Source: Bacillus niameyensis
Lineage (GTDB): Bacteria > Bacillota > Bacilli > Bacillales > Bacillaceae_C
Direction: 5' to 3'
Length of the DNA: 64,000 bases
NCBI RefSeq assembly: GCF_001375535.1
Contig: NZ_LN831197.1
Span: 124,001 to 188,000, forward strand
Both the position numbers and the translations under genes were made by a program. Below the pieces are notes generated by a model. It saw nothing but the letters and a program-made list of their open reading frames with translations, was not told the DNA's origin and made no database searches. Positions 7,085 through 16,231 of this stretch are shown here, piece after piece. Each line of letters opens with the position of its first letter. The first letter of the stretch is position 1.

Positions 7085-7583
7085 AATCTCCTGAAGATAG
7101 GATAAAGGCGGTTGCGGTCCGCTCTTCGGTTTCTATCTCTTTTGAAATGTAATTATCACCTGTATAGTTTTTGATGACCTCCTTCCAAAAAATGTGGGAT
7201 ACGTGATTTTCTGGATGTACCCGAACTTCCCAATGCCCGATGAATTGATCGAAAGTTAAAAAAGCAACTTGAGAACCAATTCCTGCTCTTCGATACTTTC
7301 GCATTATGAAAAATTCACTTATAGAACGTGCATTTTCTTCCTTTAATAAATAACAATGATCATTTACCAGCACAAAACCTGCTAGCTTTTCATCAACAAT
7401 AACAAAAAACGGAAATCTGCCGGAATCAGTCCAATAATGATCGAAGTATTTATAACCATAGAGTCCATTCTGATTAACATCGTTATGATTGAATTCACTA
7501 AAATCATACTCATAAAGTTCTACTAACTGTCTAAGAACCGACTTTTCATGTTCCAAAACAGGTCTTATTTGAATCCTAGTCAT
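7083..7583 (-). CDS. GNAT family N-acetyltransferase
   Basis: This is a 166-residue GNAT-fold protein. It begins MTRIQIRPVLEHEKSVL, typical for strand 1. The central beta segment FFVIVDEKLAGFVLVND precedes the acetyl-CoA motif RKYRRAGIGSQVAF (about residues 95-108, R/Q-x-x-G-x-G). The C-terminal part is ENHVSHIFWKEVI. Substrate unknown. The RBS AAGGAG lies 7 bases before the ATG. The gene is convergent with the Nudix gene and divergent from the next GNAT gene. Confidence 0.88.
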   Translation of the reverse strand: MTRIQIRPVLEHEKSVLRQLVELYEYDFSEFNHNDVNQNGLYGYKYFDHYWTDSGRFPFFVIVDEKLAGFVLVNDHCYLLKEENARSISEFFIMRKYRRAGIGSQVAFLTFDQFIGHWEVRVHPENHVSHIFWKEVIKNYTGDNYISKEIETEERTATAFILSSGD

Positions 7584-7744
7584 AAAATGATCTCCTTATA
7601 AAAACATTTTATAAATTCATAATTCCCTCATTTATTTTACAAGTTAATGGTAATATTAGAGTAATATTTTAACGATGACAAGTAATTTCATGAAACTGCG
7701 TTACTTTGATTGCGTTAATCGATCATAGTAATTGGAGGGTGAAT

Positions 7745-8269
7745 ATGGATACTGACCAAAAGGTTAAAATTCGTACTGCTCATGTTAACGATTCCGAACA
7801 GATATTAGAGATGCAAAAGCAAGTAGTTGCTGAGGGGGAATTTTTAACTACAGTAATCGAAGAATTATCTCATAGGACGATAGAGCAACAACAAGCTTGG
7901 GTTCGGAAGGTGTTAGAAAATGAACGAGAAACGTTTATTGTGGCTGAGATAAAAGGCGTTATCGTTGGATGGATCGTATTTCAATCAGAGGGTAGAAAAA
8001 GATTAGCTCATAAGGGATCTATTGGAATGATGGTTAGTCAAGAATTTAGAGGTATCGGAATTGGGAAGCAGCTTTTAAAGGCACTGATTGAATGGGCAGA
8101 GGAGCATCCATTGATTGAAAAGGTATGTTTAGGAGTTTTTTCAAATAATGCTCGGGCTCTTTCTTTATATAAGAGCATGGGTTTTAAGGAAGAAGGAAGG
8201 AAAATTAAGGAATTTAAACTGGGCGACGAAGAATACATAGACGATATTCTTATGTACAGATTTGTTTAG
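7745..8269 (+). CDS. GNAT family N-acetyltransferase (RimI/PhnO-like)
   Basis: This is a 174-residue GNAT protein. VSQEFRGIGIGKQLLKALIEWA (positions about 98-119) is the acetyl-CoA-binding motif. CLGVFSNNARALSLYKSMGF is the usual beta6-alpha4 signature of small-molecule and protein N-acetyltransferases. An upstream ATG at 7706 keeps the frame open, but TTGGAGGGTG directly precedes the ATG at 7745, so that start is chosen. The next gene, a Nudix hydrolase, follows 64 bases later on the same strand. Confidence 0.88.
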   Translation: MDTDQKVKIRTAHVNDSEQILEMQKQVVAEGEFLTTVIEELSHRTIEQQQAWVRKVLENERETFIVAEIKGVIVGWIVFQSEGRKRLAHKGSIGMMVSQEFRGIGIGKQLLKALIEWAEEHPLIEKVCLGVFSNNARALSLYKSMGFKEEGRKIKEFKLGDEEYIDDILMYRFV

Positions 8270-8333
8270 ACTTTTTCATCATGTATGAAAAATCCTGTCT
8301 CTAATTTTGAACTATGAAGGAAGGGTGTATCGT

Positions 8334-8822
8334 ATGCCAGATTTGAGGAAATACCATCGTGCTTTTGGAGTATATGGAATCTGTGTAGAAAATGGTCAAC
8401 TGCTCGTCATCCGCAAAAATGGAGGCCCTTACATCAACCGCTTTGATCTTCCTGGTGGAAGCTTGGAAGAAGGAGAGAGTTTATCCGATGCGATGAAAAG
8501 GGAATTCATGGAGGAAACCGGCTTTGAAATTGAGATTAAGGAAAACATTGGCGTGGTTGATTTTCAGCTTCCATGGCAATGGAAGGGATTCACTGATGTC
8601 CACCATATAGCAGTCTATTATTTAGTCGAAATCATTGGTGGTGAAATATGTGTACCAGAACAATTTGAAGGACAGGATTCCCTTGGGGCATTATGGGTGT
8701 CGGAGAAGGATATCTCACTAGAAAATGCCTCACCATTGGTTTTAAAGGCGTTTGAATGGTTGAAAACGGAAACATTAGGGTTTGAAGCTGAAAGTTTTGA
8801 AGAATGGAAAGTGCTAAAATGA
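8334..8822 (+). CDS. Nudix hydrolase
   Basis: This is a 162-residue protein with Nudix box GGSLEEGESLSDAMKREFME followed by ETGF (about residues 40-63). FGVYGICVENGQLLVIRKNGG is the first beta-strand pair. Downstream WKGFTDVHHIAVYYLVEIIGG is typical of ADP-ribose/NADH-type Nudix folds. The frame is open from ATG 8307, but GAAGGAAGGG is an RBS for ATG 8334. Substrate unknown. It lies in a run of same-strand small enzyme genes and ends 28 bases before the Clp-N/GNAT fusion, so the two may be co-transcribed. Confidence 0.88.
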   Translation: MPDLRKYHRAFGVYGICVENGQLLVIRKNGGPYINRFDLPGGSLEEGESLSDAMKREFMEETGFEIEIKENIGVVDFQLPWQWKGFTDVHHIAVYYLVEIIGGEICVPEQFEGQDSLGALWVSEKDISLENASPLVLKAFEWLKTETLGFEAESFEEWKVLK

Positions 8823-8850
8823 ATAGTTAATAACAATTGGAGGAGAAACT

Positions 8851-9738
8851 ATGATCAACCTTAATGATGCAATGTTTACCGACCGTTCTATAAGAATTCT
8901 AAAATATGCAGAACAAGAAGCAAAAAAGACAACTAAACTTGTTTATCCGATTCATTTATTACTAGGTGCCCTTCAAGAAAGAACTGGAGTATGTGCAGAG
9001 TTATTTATCACTTATCCGAAACTTATAGACATTTTATTTGATAGGGTTTATAAAATACAATCTGCTTCCGAAGAACAAAACATTCATTGTCCTCCATTCA
9101 GCATGCCTGTTTCTTTGTCAGTAAAGAATGTTTTAGCAGATGCTATTCTTCTCAGAGAACGGTATAAACAAAATTTTATTAATGAAGGCCATCTGATCAA
9201 AGCAATATTTGCTCAAAAAGATCCGCTCACCACATTACATGTAAAAGGTTTGGATCATTCCCTCATTATTAAAATTATGTCAGCTACACGTGATATGATC
9301 GTCTCACTAGCAAATTATTCATATCCAAGGATTTCGGAAACGACAGTGAAGTATAGAAAAGCGGAAAAAGATGATGCAATTTCTCTTAAAAGCTTTGTAG
9401 AAAAGGAGTTTGGAAGTGGTTGGATCGAATCGATTGAAAATGGCTTACAAGCGGAAAATATCCCTATTTATGTAGCAACAGAAAATGAAAAGCTTATCGG
9501 CTTTGCTTGCTATGATGTTTATCAACGGAAAAAGGGATTATTTGGTCCGATGGGCGTGGCAATGTCTAATCGAATACGGGGAGTTGGCTATACGTTATTG
9601 CATTGTTGCTTAAAAGAAATGCAGGAAAAAAACTATGCTTATGCGATTATTAGTGAAGCGGGGCCCATTGAATTTTACGAAAAAGCTTGTGGTGCGATAG
9701 TGATTCCGAATAGTGAATTAGGAGAAGAGCGAGGATAA
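8851..9738 (+). CDS. Clp N-terminal (Clp-R) domain fused to GNAT acetyltransferase
   Basis: This 295-residue protein has two parts. Residues about 5-140 hold two Clp-R-type repeats: FTDRSIRILKYAEQEAKK with YPIHLLLGAL, and SVKNVLADAILLRER with INEGHLIKAIF. These resemble the substrate-binding N-domain of ClpC. Residues about 165-285 are a GNAT domain (VKYRKAEKDD, RIRGVGYTLLHCC as acetyl-CoA motif, EFYEKACGAIV). There is no AAA+ module. The N-domain may bind a protein partner such as an arginine-phosphorylated or ClpC-related target and direct acetylation; that is inference. RBS TTGGAGGAG. Confidence 0.8.
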   Translation: MINLNDAMFTDRSIRILKYAEQEAKKTTKLVYPIHLLLGALQERTGVCAELFITYPKLIDILFDRVYKIQSASEEQNIHCPPFSMPVSLSVKNVLADAILLRERYKQNFINEGHLIKAIFAQKDPLTTLHVKGLDHSLIIKIMSATRDMIVSLANYSYPRISETTVKYRKAEKDDAISLKSFVEKEFGSGWIESIENGLQAENIPIYVATENEKLIGFACYDVYQRKKGLFGPMGVAMSNRIRGVGYTLLHCCLKEMQEKNYAYAIISEAGPIEFYEKACGAIVIPNSELGEERG

Positions 9739-9874
9739 ATAACAACATTTTATTGGCTTTTTTACTGATCCCAGATTAGTTTTTTAGGATAGACGTTTTG
9801 GAGATGTTAAATTAATTGAGATTGAGTTCAAGTAGTATACTTATAGTGGAAAAAATGTAGAAAATGAAGGAGTA

Positions 9875-10825
9875 ATGATGATAGTGCATATTGGGATTAT
9901 TGGTTTAGGAGCTATTGGTCAACGCTTAATAAAACAATTTAAAGATCATTCTGGAGTTGAAATTATTGCAGTGTGTGATCAGGTAGAATCACTTTTAAAG
10001 GAAACAGCTGATAGCCTTGGTGGAATTCAGGCGTATACTGACTATAAAGATTTACTTGCCGATCAACGGGTAGATCTTGTTTATGTTGCTGTGCCGCCAA
10101 AATATCATCATCCTATTGTTATGGATGTTTTAAAAGCAAAAAAACATGTTCTTTGTGAAAAACCTTTAGCTAATTCCCTTGATGAGGCTTATGAGATGAT
10201 GCAGGCTGCGAAAAAGGCAGGTGTAATTCATGCCATCAATTTCCCACTAAATTATGAACAAGCAGCAACAAAATTTGCGAATTTGATTAACCAAAACTAC
10301 ATAGGTAAACTTCGCCGCATCCAACTAACAATGCATTTTCCCGAATGGCCACGTAATTGGCAAAAAAATGAATGGGTTGGCAAAAGGGAACAGGGAGGAT
10401 TTGTTTTAGAAGTAGGAGTACATTTCATTCAGCAAATAATTAAGATATTTGGTGAGATTTCAAATATTCATACACAATTGGAGCTTCCTGATGATCCAAG
10501 CATGTGTGAGACAGGGATTATTGCAACAGCAGAGTTGAAAAATGGTACTCCGATACTAATTGAGGGACTAAGTCAAATGGCCGGTGAAGAATATATTGGC
10601 TTTACGGCGTATGGTTCGGATGGCATACTATCTCTTGAAAATTGGGGCCAACTAAAAAGTGCTAAAAATGGGGAAGAACTGAAACGTATTCGAGTGGATT
10701 TAGAGGAAACAAACAGTTTATTAGCGGAATTAGTAAAAGCAACTAATGGACAAAAAGCAGAAATTTATGATTTCTCCGTTGGGTACAAGGCTCAGGAAGT
10801 GCTAGAAAAACTGAGGAAAATATAA
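9875..10825 (+). CDS. Gfo/Idh/MocA family oxidoreductase
   Basis: This is a 316-residue NAD(P)-dependent dehydrogenase. The Rossmann motif GIIGLGAIGQRLI is at residues about 6-18. AVPPKYHHPIVMDVLKAKKHVLCEKPLA (about 74-101) contains the EKP signature, and the C-terminal domain holds GFVLEVGVHFIQ with the catalytic His region. Substrates of this family are sugars, inositols or related polyols; which one applies is not evident, since no sugar genes are nearby. Start ATG ATG follows GAAGGAG. A terminator lies 60 bases after the stop. Confidence 0.88.
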   Translation: MMIVHIGIIGLGAIGQRLIKQFKDHSGVEIIAVCDQVESLLKETADSLGGIQAYTDYKDLLADQRVDLVYVAVPPKYHHPIVMDVLKAKKHVLCEKPLANSLDEAYEMMQAAKKAGVIHAINFPLNYEQAATKFANLINQNYIGKLRRIQLTMHFPEWPRNWQKNEWVGKREQGGFVLEVGVHFIQQIIKIFGEISNIHTQLELPDDPSMCETGIIATAELKNGTPILIEGLSQMAGEEYIGFTAYGSDGILSLENWGQLKSAKNGEELKRIRVDLEETNSLLAELVKATNGQKAEIYDFSVGYKAQEVLEKLRKI

Positions 10826-10885
10826 GGTGGACGATAGCTTTATCCCTGGAGAAACCTACACTTGTAAGTGAAGCTAACTACAATC

Positions 10886-10921
10886 AGGTGCATTTCTTCC
10901 GAGGGGAGATTGCACCTTTTT
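10886..10921 (+). terminator. Rho-independent terminator
   Basis: AGGTGCA (10886-10892) pairs with TGCACCT (10911-10917), followed by TTTT. Confidence 0.75.
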
Positions 10922-10968
10922 GTTGAAGTAAAGTAACAGGACTTATTTACTGAAAGGCAGGGATGAAT

Positions 10969-11592
10969 ATGGGCTCACGAATTATGCATGCTATTATTGG
11001 TTATAAGATTGCAGAGTCTTTAGCAATAGTAGATCAAACATCATTTTTACTTGGAAGTGTTGCTCCAGATGCTGTTTTTTCATTTGAAGAAAAAAACTTA
11101 TCCCATTTCTTTATTGGAAATGTACGAGATTATTCAAGAAGAGTTGATTTTGAAGGGTTTTTACATAAATATAAAGAGCAAGTGGAAAGGGAAAATCCTT
11201 ATATAATGGGCTATTGTACACATTTGGTTGCAGATGATATTTGGCTAAGAGGATTTAATTTATCTTGGTTAAAAAACAGAATGGATGCTGATGAAGGATT
11301 GTATCAGTTATATCATAATGATTTTCGATTGTTAAATGGCAAATTATTAGAATACTATGGTTTGACAAATGAATTGAAAAAAGCGTTTAGTCATTTTCCT
11401 AACATTATAGATTTACAAGAGGTTAAGTCTAATGATGTTGAAAAATTCGTTTCGTATGTATTAGGGGATATGAATTTCAATAGGGATATATTAAATGCAA
11501 ACCTTCAAGTTTTTACATTTGATATGATAGTTGGCTATATTGAGACATCAATTGAAGTAGGTTTATTGAAAATAAAGCCTTTACTAGATTAA
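10969..11592 (+). CDS. Zinc-dependent phospholipase C-like hydrolase family protein
   Basis: This is a 207-residue protein. The N-terminal MGSRIMHAIIGYKIAE, LGSVAPDAVFS and YIMGYCTHLVADDIW (about residues 74-88) match the metal-binding His/Asp pattern of the small bacterial zinc-dependent PLC/hydrolase family (PDB-unlinked DUFs of the same fold). There is no signal peptide, so it is cytosolic. The frame is open from ATG 10963 (two residues longer), but homologues usually start with M-x-S-R-I-M-H, which favours 10969. Substrate unknown. The next gene begins 30 bases later. Confidence 0.7.
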   Translation: MGSRIMHAIIGYKIAESLAIVDQTSFLLGSVAPDAVFSFEEKNLSHFFIGNVRDYSRRVDFEGFLHKYKEQVERENPYIMGYCTHLVADDIWLRGFNLSWLKNRMDADEGLYQLYHNDFRLLNGKLLEYYGLTNELKKAFSHFPNIIDLQEVKSNDVEKFVSYVLGDMNFNRDILNANLQVFTFDMIVGYIETSIEVGLLKIKPLLD

Positions 11593-11621
11593 CTTCATTC
11601 TAACAAAGTAGGTGACACCAC

Positions 11622-12371
11622 TTGAAAAAAGCGTGGATCTTATCTTTTATACGAATTCCTTTACTTTTTGTGATGCTGGTAACCTCACTTTTATTATTCA
11701 AATTATTTAAAATAGAATTTTCGTTTCCGTTTCTTCCCGACCTATCTACTGTTTTCTTTACCGTCGTAAATATCATTTGCTTATTTCTATTGTACCGCTT
11801 TTTAAAAAATGAAGGTCGTTCGATTAAAGGTTTGATAGATTTCCAGCGGGAATTTTGGAAAAAGGATATTTTATACGGATTTTTGTGGGTGTTTGTTTTA
11901 TATGTTCCCTTTGTTATTGCTGTTATGGGTACGATGTTTATCATGTTCGGATCAGAATTTATCAATTACTTCGAATTGGTTTTTGCCGGAAATTCGGAAA
12001 AATATTTTTCTCGTCCATTATGGCTTATGTGGTTTGCGGCAATCACCTCTTTACTTTTTCCTTTTCTCAATGCACCAGTTGAGGAATTAATGTACCGGGG
12101 TTATGCTCAGCCATTATTTATCAAAAAGTATAAAAAAATTTGGGTGGGTATTTTCATCCCTGCCATTGGTTTCGCCTTACAACACGTAATGCTAGCGGCA
12201 AGCATGCAAGGAGCGATCGTCTATGCTGTAGCCTTTTTTGTATGGGGAGTTGGAAGTGGGATCATTTACTATAAACAAAAAAGGTTGTTTCCGCTAATCG
12301 TCAGCCATTTTATTGTGAACATTGCATTTAGTGTATTTCCGATTATGTTTCTAATTTTGGATATTACGTGA
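11622..12371 (+). CDS. CPBP family intramembrane metalloprotease
   Basis: This is a 249-residue integral membrane protein with about eight hydrophobic segments. CPBP (Abi) motif 1 is PVEELMYRGYAQ (about residues 151-162), motif 2 is GFALQHVML (about 184-192), and a third conserved region is SHFIVNIAF near 228. These residues form the glutamate/histidine active site of Rce1-type proteases. Start is TTG at 11622 with AGGTGA eight bases upstream. Such proteins process or protect against peptides in other bacteria; here no bacteriocin genes are adjacent. Confidence 0.85.
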   Translation: MKKAWILSFIRIPLLFVMLVTSLLLFKLFKIEFSFPFLPDLSTVFFTVVNIICLFLLYRFLKNEGRSIKGLIDFQREFWKKDILYGFLWVFVLYVPFVIAVMGTMFIMFGSEFINYFELVFAGNSEKYFSRPLWLMWFAAITSLLFPFLNAPVEELMYRGYAQPLFIKKYKKIWVGIFIPAIGFALQHVMLAASMQGAIVYAVAFFVWGVGSGIIYYKQKRLFPLIVSHFIVNIAFSVFPIMFLILDIT

Positions 12372-12400
12372 AATGAATAATATCAAAAGGGGTTTTTTAC

Positions 12401-13021
12401 ATGACAACTTTATTTATAACTAGACACGGAGAAACCATTTGGAATACGGAAAAAAGAATGCAAGGATGGTCAGATTCAGCCTTAACAGAGAGTGGCATTA
12501 AAAATGCTATAGAATTAGGAGAAAGACTGAAAAATATAGATTTCAAAGTCATCTTATCAAGCCCAAGCGAAAGAACAAAGGCAACATCGAGGCTGATTAG
12601 AGGAAAAAGAGATATACCGATCTTGCAAGATGAAAACTTAAGAGAAATTAACTTAGGTGAATGGGAAGGAGAAACACTTCCAGCAATAAAAGAAAGGTAT
12701 CGAAAAGAGTTTGATGCGTTTTGGAATTCTCCCCAAGACTATACACCGATTGGAGGAGAAACATTTGAAGATATAAAGAAGAGAGCCGCTCTCGTTATTA
12801 AAAGAATAAGAGAAGAGTATCCTAACGGGAATGTTTTAATCGTAACTCATTCCGTTATGATCAAATGTTTACTTTTAATCTTTAGAAATGGGCCAATCGA
12901 AAAATTATGGGAACCACCTTTTATTCACGATACAAGTCTGACGATCGTCCGCAAGTCTGAAAAGGGATATCAAATTATTTTAGAAGGGGATACCACTCAT
13001 AGAAAAACAGACACTAAATAA
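12401..13021 (+). CDS. Histidine phosphatase family protein (phosphoglycerate mutase-like)
   Basis: This is a 206-residue cytosolic protein. The phosphohistidine motif TRHGETIWN is at residues 7-15. SSPSERTKATSRLI (about 53-66) gives the second arginine, REINLGEWEG (about 82-91) the acid/base region, and VTHSVMIKCL (about 146-155) the second catalytic His. Family members are PhoE/GpmB-like phosphatases of small phosphoesters. RBS AAAGGGG. It is placed between two CPBP protease genes on the same strand with short gaps, so the three may be one transcript. Confidence 0.88.
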   Translation: MTTLFITRHGETIWNTEKRMQGWSDSALTESGIKNAIELGERLKNIDFKVILSSPSERTKATSRLIRGKRDIPILQDENLREINLGEWEGETLPAIKERYRKEFDAFWNSPQDYTPIGGETFEDIKKRAALVIKRIREEYPNGNVLIVTHSVMIKCLLLIFRNGPIEKLWEPPFIHDTSLTIVRKSEKGYQIILEGDTTHRKTDTK

Positions 13022-13065
13022 TTTTTCTAAAAATGAGTGAATACAGGGGGGATTGTCCAAAAATT

Positions 13066-13698
13066 ATGAGTCAAATTACGATAATTGTTCTGGTAATGGT
13101 ACTAACGTTTTCATATGCAATAATTAATGGGATTCTTTCTAAGATTACAAATGCTGTAGGAAATATATATGTAGGAAAATACAGCATTTACATATGGGGA
13201 GTCTTTGCCCTCGCAGCTGCTTTTTTAGTGCAAGATAACTTTGTATATAAACTCCCCTTAATGGATAGGAGAGTCATATTTGTCTGTTTTGCGATTTTAT
13301 TATTCAATATATTTATTGCGAAATATTCGGGATACAAGCCGATTGGAAGATATAACCTTATTAATTTCGTTATTTTTTTCCCTCTTTTTGAGGAAATCAT
13401 TTTTAGAGGACTTGTATTGCCCATATTAAATAATTCATTTCAGCATGTTGTTATTGAGATAGCTTATTTACCGGTCACGATCGCGGTAATTATTTCTGCA
13501 TTTCTGTTTTCAATCGCCCATTTACAATACTATGAATTGGATAAATTGAGTGTTCGATATATGTGCTTCGCATTCGTTGGAGGAATTTTGTTTGGCGCGA
13601 TAGCTGATTATACACAATCGATCGTTATTCCAGTGCTGCTTCATATTGGATTCAATTTATTATCAGCATGTTACTCTATTAGACAGCAAAAAGTCTAA
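13066..13698 (+). CDS. CPBP family intramembrane metalloprotease (second copy)
   Basis: This is a membrane protein of about 210 residues with six or seven helices. Motif 1 is FPLFEEIIFRGLVLP, motif 2 is FSIAHLQYYEL, and a C-terminal HIGFNLLSA supplies the last conserved His/Asn. An in-frame ATG at 13033 exists but has no RBS. AGGGGGG sits 14 bases before ATG 13066, which is long, so the start is uncertain by 11 residues. It is only distantly similar to the CPBP protein at 11622, so it is not a recent duplicate. Confidence 0.8.
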   Translation: MSQITIIVLVMVLTFSYAIINGILSKITNAVGNIYVGKYSIYIWGVFALAAAFLVQDNFVYKLPLMDRRVIFVCFAILLFNIFIAKYSGYKPIGRYNLINFVIFFPLFEEIIFRGLVLPILNNSFQHVVIEIAYLPVTIAVIISAFLFSIAHLQYYELDKLSVRYMCFAFVGGILFGAIADYTQSIVIPVLLHIGFNLLSACYSIRQQKV

Positions 13699-13789
13699 GT
13701 GTAAATGCTAGCGGAATCACCAGCATTAGAAGAAAAGAGTTATATGGTTTTTACATAATGAAACCGCATTAAAAATGGAGGTATTCGTT

Positions 13790-14272
13790 TTGACTCTATT
13801 AACTCAAAATAACGGCTTTAAATTTCTGAATTTTTTATTTGTGAAGGAAGAAGAAATGGATCAGTATCAACCACTTGCGGGATCTTTTGCCATCATTACA
13901 AGTGAGCAAAAATATCTAATATGTTACAACGTATGGCGTAAGCAATGGGAGCTGCCTGCGGGAAAAAGAGAAGAGGGAGAACCTGCTAAAGAATGCGCCA
14001 AAAGGGAGCTTTTCGAGGAAACGGGCCAGAACGTAACAGATTTGGAGTTCATAGGCTTGTTGAAGATGGAAAACATCTCGGATGGAAAGTTGAAATTTAA
14101 TCCTGTTTATTTTTCATCGATTAAGAAACTAAATCCGTTTATAGCAAATGAAGAAACAACTGGAATCATGTTATGGGATTTAGAGGAAAAGATTGATAAC
14201 ATTGATGAAGTTGATTATAAGTTACTAGATTATATAAATCGAAGTCCTAGATTTCGAAGTAATGGAGAATAA
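13790..14272 (+). CDS. Nudix hydrolase
   Basis: This is a 160-residue Nudix protein with box AGKREEGEPAKECAKRELFE followed by ETGQ (about residues 64-87). PLAGSFAIITSEQKYLICYNVWRKQWELPAG precedes it (written here as context, residues about 35-65). The frame is open from ATG 13775, but TGGAGG lies 9 bases before the TTG at 13790, so TTG is the likely start and the upstream ATG belongs to the RBS. Substrate unknown. The following kinase-like gene begins 4 bases after its stop. Confidence 0.85.
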   Translation: MTLLTQNNGFKFLNFLFVKEEEMDQYQPLAGSFAIITSEQKYLICYNVWRKQWELPAGKREEGEPAKECAKRELFEETGQNVTDLEFIGLLKMENISDGKLKFNPVYFSSIKKLNPFIANEETTGIMLWDLEEKIDNIDEVDYKLLDYINRSPRFRSNGE

Positions 14273-14276
14273 TGAT

Positions 14277-15215
14277 ATGGAAAATAAGGTATTAGAATTA
14301 CTGAACGAACAATACCCATTTGATTTTTTTAAAGTTGAATCCGTAACAAACGAAATGTATCGCTGTACTGCAAAGCAAGGTATTTTTTTTGCTAGAATAA
14401 CGAACAATAAAACATATAATGAACAGTCAGAAGAAATAGGGTATACCAATTTTTTATATAATGAGGGTTTGGGTGTATCGCCGACAATACCCTCTTTGAA
14501 AGGTCAATTAGTAGAAAAGTTAGCACTAGATGAAGAAATGCTAACTGTTTTATATAAAGTAGCCCCTGGAGTACATTTACCAAAAAGTCAATGGAATGCT
14601 AGTGTACTTAAAGAATTGGGACGGCAGATTGGTAGATTACATCGTATTTCAAAAAGGTTTGAAGATATAAATCCAATTAGACATATTAACGATTGGTATG
14701 ATAATGAGGAATATAATTTTCTAAAATATATCCCAGAAGAAGAAAACATTATTAGAGAAAAAGCCCAAAAGGTAGTATCAACTATAAAAAGCCTTTCAAA
14801 AAGTCAGGAGAATTATGGTTTGATTCATGGGGATTTATGGCTAGAAAACATATTAGTAGATAAAGATTTAAAATTGACCATGATCGATTTTCAAGACTGT
14901 GAGAAGCATTTCTATATATTCGATTTAGCTGTTCCGATTTATAGTGCACTGGAATATTCGTTTGTAGGAAATGGTAATATCGTTGACTATGGACGAGCTA
15001 TCTATGAAGCGATAATCACAGGATATGAAGAAGAAAATGACATCTCTCTGGAAATGCTAGAGAAACTACCACTCTTCATTAAATTAAAGGAAATGTTCGA
15101 GTATAGCTTAATGCATATGTACTGGGATAAGGAAAAGTTAACAGAAGAGCAAATACGGATAATGAACCATTTCAGAATCCGAATAGAGTGTGATTATCCT
15201 ATTTTTAAACTATAA
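14277..15215 (+). CDS. Aminoglycoside phosphotransferase (APH) family protein
   Basis: This is a 312-residue protein of the APH/choline kinase fold. The catalytic loop is LIHGDLWLENILVD (about residues 182-195) and the metal-binding motif is MIDFQDC (about 203-209). The N-lobe has FFARITNNKTYNEQ in place of the nucleotide-binding lysine strand. This type phosphorylates small hydroxylated substrates; true antibiotic resistance cannot be inferred. GGAG lies 9 bases before ATG 14277; the longer frame from 14262 would overlap the Nudix gene. The two genes are probably translationally coupled. Confidence 0.82.
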   Translation: MENKVLELLNEQYPFDFFKVESVTNEMYRCTAKQGIFFARITNNKTYNEQSEEIGYTNFLYNEGLGVSPTIPSLKGQLVEKLALDEEMLTVLYKVAPGVHLPKSQWNASVLKELGRQIGRLHRISKRFEDINPIRHINDWYDNEEYNFLKYIPEEENIIREKAQKVVSTIKSLSKSQENYGLIHGDLWLENILVDKDLKLTMIDFQDCEKHFYIFDLAVPIYSALEYSFVGNGNIVDYGRAIYEAIITGYEEENDISLEMLEKLPLFIKLKEMFEYSLMHMYWDKEKLTEEQIRIMNHFRIRIECDYPIFKL

Positions 15216-15242
15216 CTGTCTAGCCTAAAGGAGAGAGTTTTG

Positions 15243-15710
15243 ATGAACATCCGACTTGCTGAAGAAAAAGATATTAAGCAGTTAATTAAAATGAGATGGG
15301 ATTTCACAATTGAGCATGACGAGACGAAAAAAATAGAAAAGACATCATTTCATGATTTTGAAAATGAATGTCAAGCTTTTCTAGAAAATGTAATAAATGG
15401 CAGCCAATGGTTTATTTGGGTTGCAGAGGATAATGAAAAAATTCTATCACATATATACATAGAATTAATCCAAAAAGTGCCACGACCGGGCAGGATAACA
15501 TATCCATTCGCTTATATGACGAATGTCTATACAATTCCAGAGTATAGAAATAAGGGGATTGGAAGTAAACTTCTATCGAATATAAATAGGTGGGCTAAAG
15601 AAAATAAGTATGAATTTTTAATTGTTTGGCCTAGTGATGATAGCATTCATTATTACAAGAAAAATGGCTATAGTCATTGTAAGGAACCTATGGAATATTT
15701 CCCCTCTTAA
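15243..15710 (+). CDS. GNAT family N-acetyltransferase
   Basis: This is a 155-residue GNAT protein. IRLAEEKDIKQLIKMRWDF is strand 1/helix 1. TNVYTIPEYRNKGIGSKLLSNI (about residues 94-115) contains the acetyl-CoA motif. LIVWPSDDSIHYYKKNGY is the C-terminal signature. GGAGAG lies 6 bases upstream of TTG 15240 and ATG 15243; ATG is preferred. It begins 27 bases after the APH-type kinase gene, so it probably shares its transcript. Substrate unknown. Confidence 0.87.
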   Translation: MNIRLAEEKDIKQLIKMRWDFTIEHDETKKIEKTSFHDFENECQAFLENVINGSQWFIWVAEDNEKILSHIYIELIQKVPRPGRITYPFAYMTNVYTIPEYRNKGIGSKLLSNINRWAKENKYEFLIVWPSDDSIHYYKKNGYSHCKEPMEYFPS

Positions 15711-15748
15711 GGAAGGTATTTAAAGCAATTGGAGCTTGGAGAATAAAT

Positions 15749-16231
15749 ATGGACATACGAATTTTAGCTGAAGTATACAGATTAGGTCTTTCAACAGGAT
15801 ATTACACAGTTCGAGACGTCGTTACGTGGGCTGATTCTGTGATTGAGGAGCTTGATGAACCACCGTATGACATTATTGACCTATCATTATCAGGAAATGC
15901 AAAACCTGTTGATATAGCTTCAATATTAAAAGAGTTTTCAAAAGAAATTAGCAGTAGTGAACTTCCATGTATGATCATACTGGGATTATTGGCTAATTAT
16001 AGCATAAAAACAGGGGATATCTCTACTGTCACTTCTATGTTGTATCGTCTATGTGAACACTTGCCTGAAACGTGTGACAGTATAAAAGTGGAAATACTAT
16101 CCTTAACTGACGAGTTATACTTAGCAGAACAAAATATTTATGGGAATTTACAAGAAGTAATAAAAAGATTGCAAGAATTTCTAATGCAATACCGGAGTTA
16201 TAGTAAATATTTTGTTGAGGATTTTCATTAA
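15749..16231 (+). CDS. Hypothetical protein, alpha-helical
   Basis: This is a 160-residue protein without signal peptide or membrane helices. It is largely helical and starts MDIRILAEVYRLGLSTGYYTVRD. The pattern GYYTxxDVVxWADxxIxxLxxPPYDIIDLSL suggests a small conserved Bacillus family often described only as hypothetical; I cannot assign a function. The RBS TTGGAG is 9 bases before the ATG. It is the last gene of the same-strand run that started at 13790. Confidence 0.65.
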   Translation: MDIRILAEVYRLGLSTGYYTVRDVVTWADSVIEELDEPPYDIIDLSLSGNAKPVDIASILKEFSKEISSSELPCMIILGLLANYSIKTGDISTVTSMLYRLCEHLPETCDSIKVEILSLTDELYLAEQNIYGNLQEVIKRLQEFLMQYRSYSKYFVEDFH

